A DNA stretch of 5,458 bases from Betaproteobacteria bacterium. Its GTDB lineage: Bacteria; Pseudomonadota; Gammaproteobacteria; Burkholderiales; Burkholderiaceae_E. Made by a program: the position numbers and the translations under genes. Location of the stretch: contig RFVZ01000171.1 in assembly GCA_009922405.1 (NCBI GenBank), forward strand, positions 1-5,458. Reading direction: 5' to 3'. Below the pieces are notes generated by a model. The model was not told where the DNA came from. It searched no databases and was given only the letters and a program-made list of their open reading frames with translations. Below, one piece after another: positions 5,291 through 5,458 of this stretch (its first letter is position 1; the number at the start of each line of letters is the position of its first letter).

Positions 5291-5458
5291 CTATCCGCCC
5301 ACGTTCAACAGTCCAGTGCCCAACAGGGGGACGATCAGCAACGCCACGATGTTGATGATCTTGATCAAGGGATTGATTGCTGGACCCGCGGTGTCCTTAT
5401 AAGGGTCGCCAACGGTATCACCCGTCACAGCGGCCTTGTGGGCCTCGGACCCCTTGCC
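5291..5458 (-). CDS. hppA: Membrane-bound proton-translocating pyrophosphatase, C-terminal end (partial)
   Basis: The last 55 residues of a V-type H+-PPase, an integral membrane pump that couples pyrophosphate hydrolysis to ion translocation. The highly conserved block GKGSEAHKAAVTGDTVGDPY (1-20 of the visible part) followed by KDTAGPAIN is a hallmark of this family and contributes to the cytosolic pyrophosphate-binding funnel. It is followed by the final transmembrane helix (about residues 31-51, LIKIINIVALLIVPLLGTGL) and the stop TAG (5291-5293). The N-terminal portion lies beyond the right edge. The residues that distinguish K+-dependent from K+-independent and H+- from Na+-pumping forms are not in view, so those properties are undetermined. 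Confidence 0.95.
   Translation of the reverse strand, partial: GKGSEAHKAAVTGDTVGDPYKDTAGPAINPLIKIINIVALLIVPLLGTGLLNVGG

Noticed and set aside
1..5458. CRISPR array, tRNA or rRNA
   Set aside because: No regularly spaced repeats, cloverleaf or rRNA-like sequence was seen.

Overview
The window looks like chromosomal DNA from a proteobacterium, most likely a beta- or gamma-proteobacterium. The evidence is a moderately GC-rich composition, a proteobacterial-type family I inorganic pyrophosphatase, an AlkK-like acyl-CoA ligase, and the tail of a membrane proton-pumping pyrophosphatase. This placement is inferred from protein style alone; there is no rRNA or other marker gene.

Layout, left to right. 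Bases 1-102 are the 3' end of an unrecognised plus-strand reading frame. Bases 103-990 hold no gene I can support, but do contain a good hairpin at 798-826. A plus-strand serine hydrolase of the beta-lactamase/esterase superfamily occupies 1024-2256. It converges, with 23 bases between, on a minus-strand medium/long-chain acyl-CoA ligase (2280-3920). Twenty-one bases upstream of the ligase, on its strand, is what appears to be the last 24-28 codons of a LivM-type branched-chain amino acid ABC permease (3942-4028). That remnant abuts a plus-strand degenerate reading frame (about 4032-4337) whose last 113 bases align with the window's first 113 bases at about 80% identity. Bases 4343-4640 have no gene but carry a run of three palindromes. 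The soluble pyrophosphatase ppa (4704-5243) then converges on the partial hppA (5291-5458, minus), which runs off the right edge.

Functionally, the ligase activates fatty or aromatic acids to CoA thioesters and releases pyrophosphate. Ppa hydrolyses pyrophosphate in the cytosol, and HppA couples the same hydrolysis to ion pumping at the membrane. The serine hydrolase may release carboxylic acids from esters, but any link to the ligase rests only on adjacency.

The most notable structure is a rearrangement. Two diverged, direct-orientation copies of the same unknown gene end bracket the hydrolase/ligase pair, and on the right side that gene is broken and fused head-to-head with a truncated transporter gene. 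I read this as an accessory segment whose right-hand boundary has decayed. I found no new defence, mobile or catalytic system that the sequence supports.
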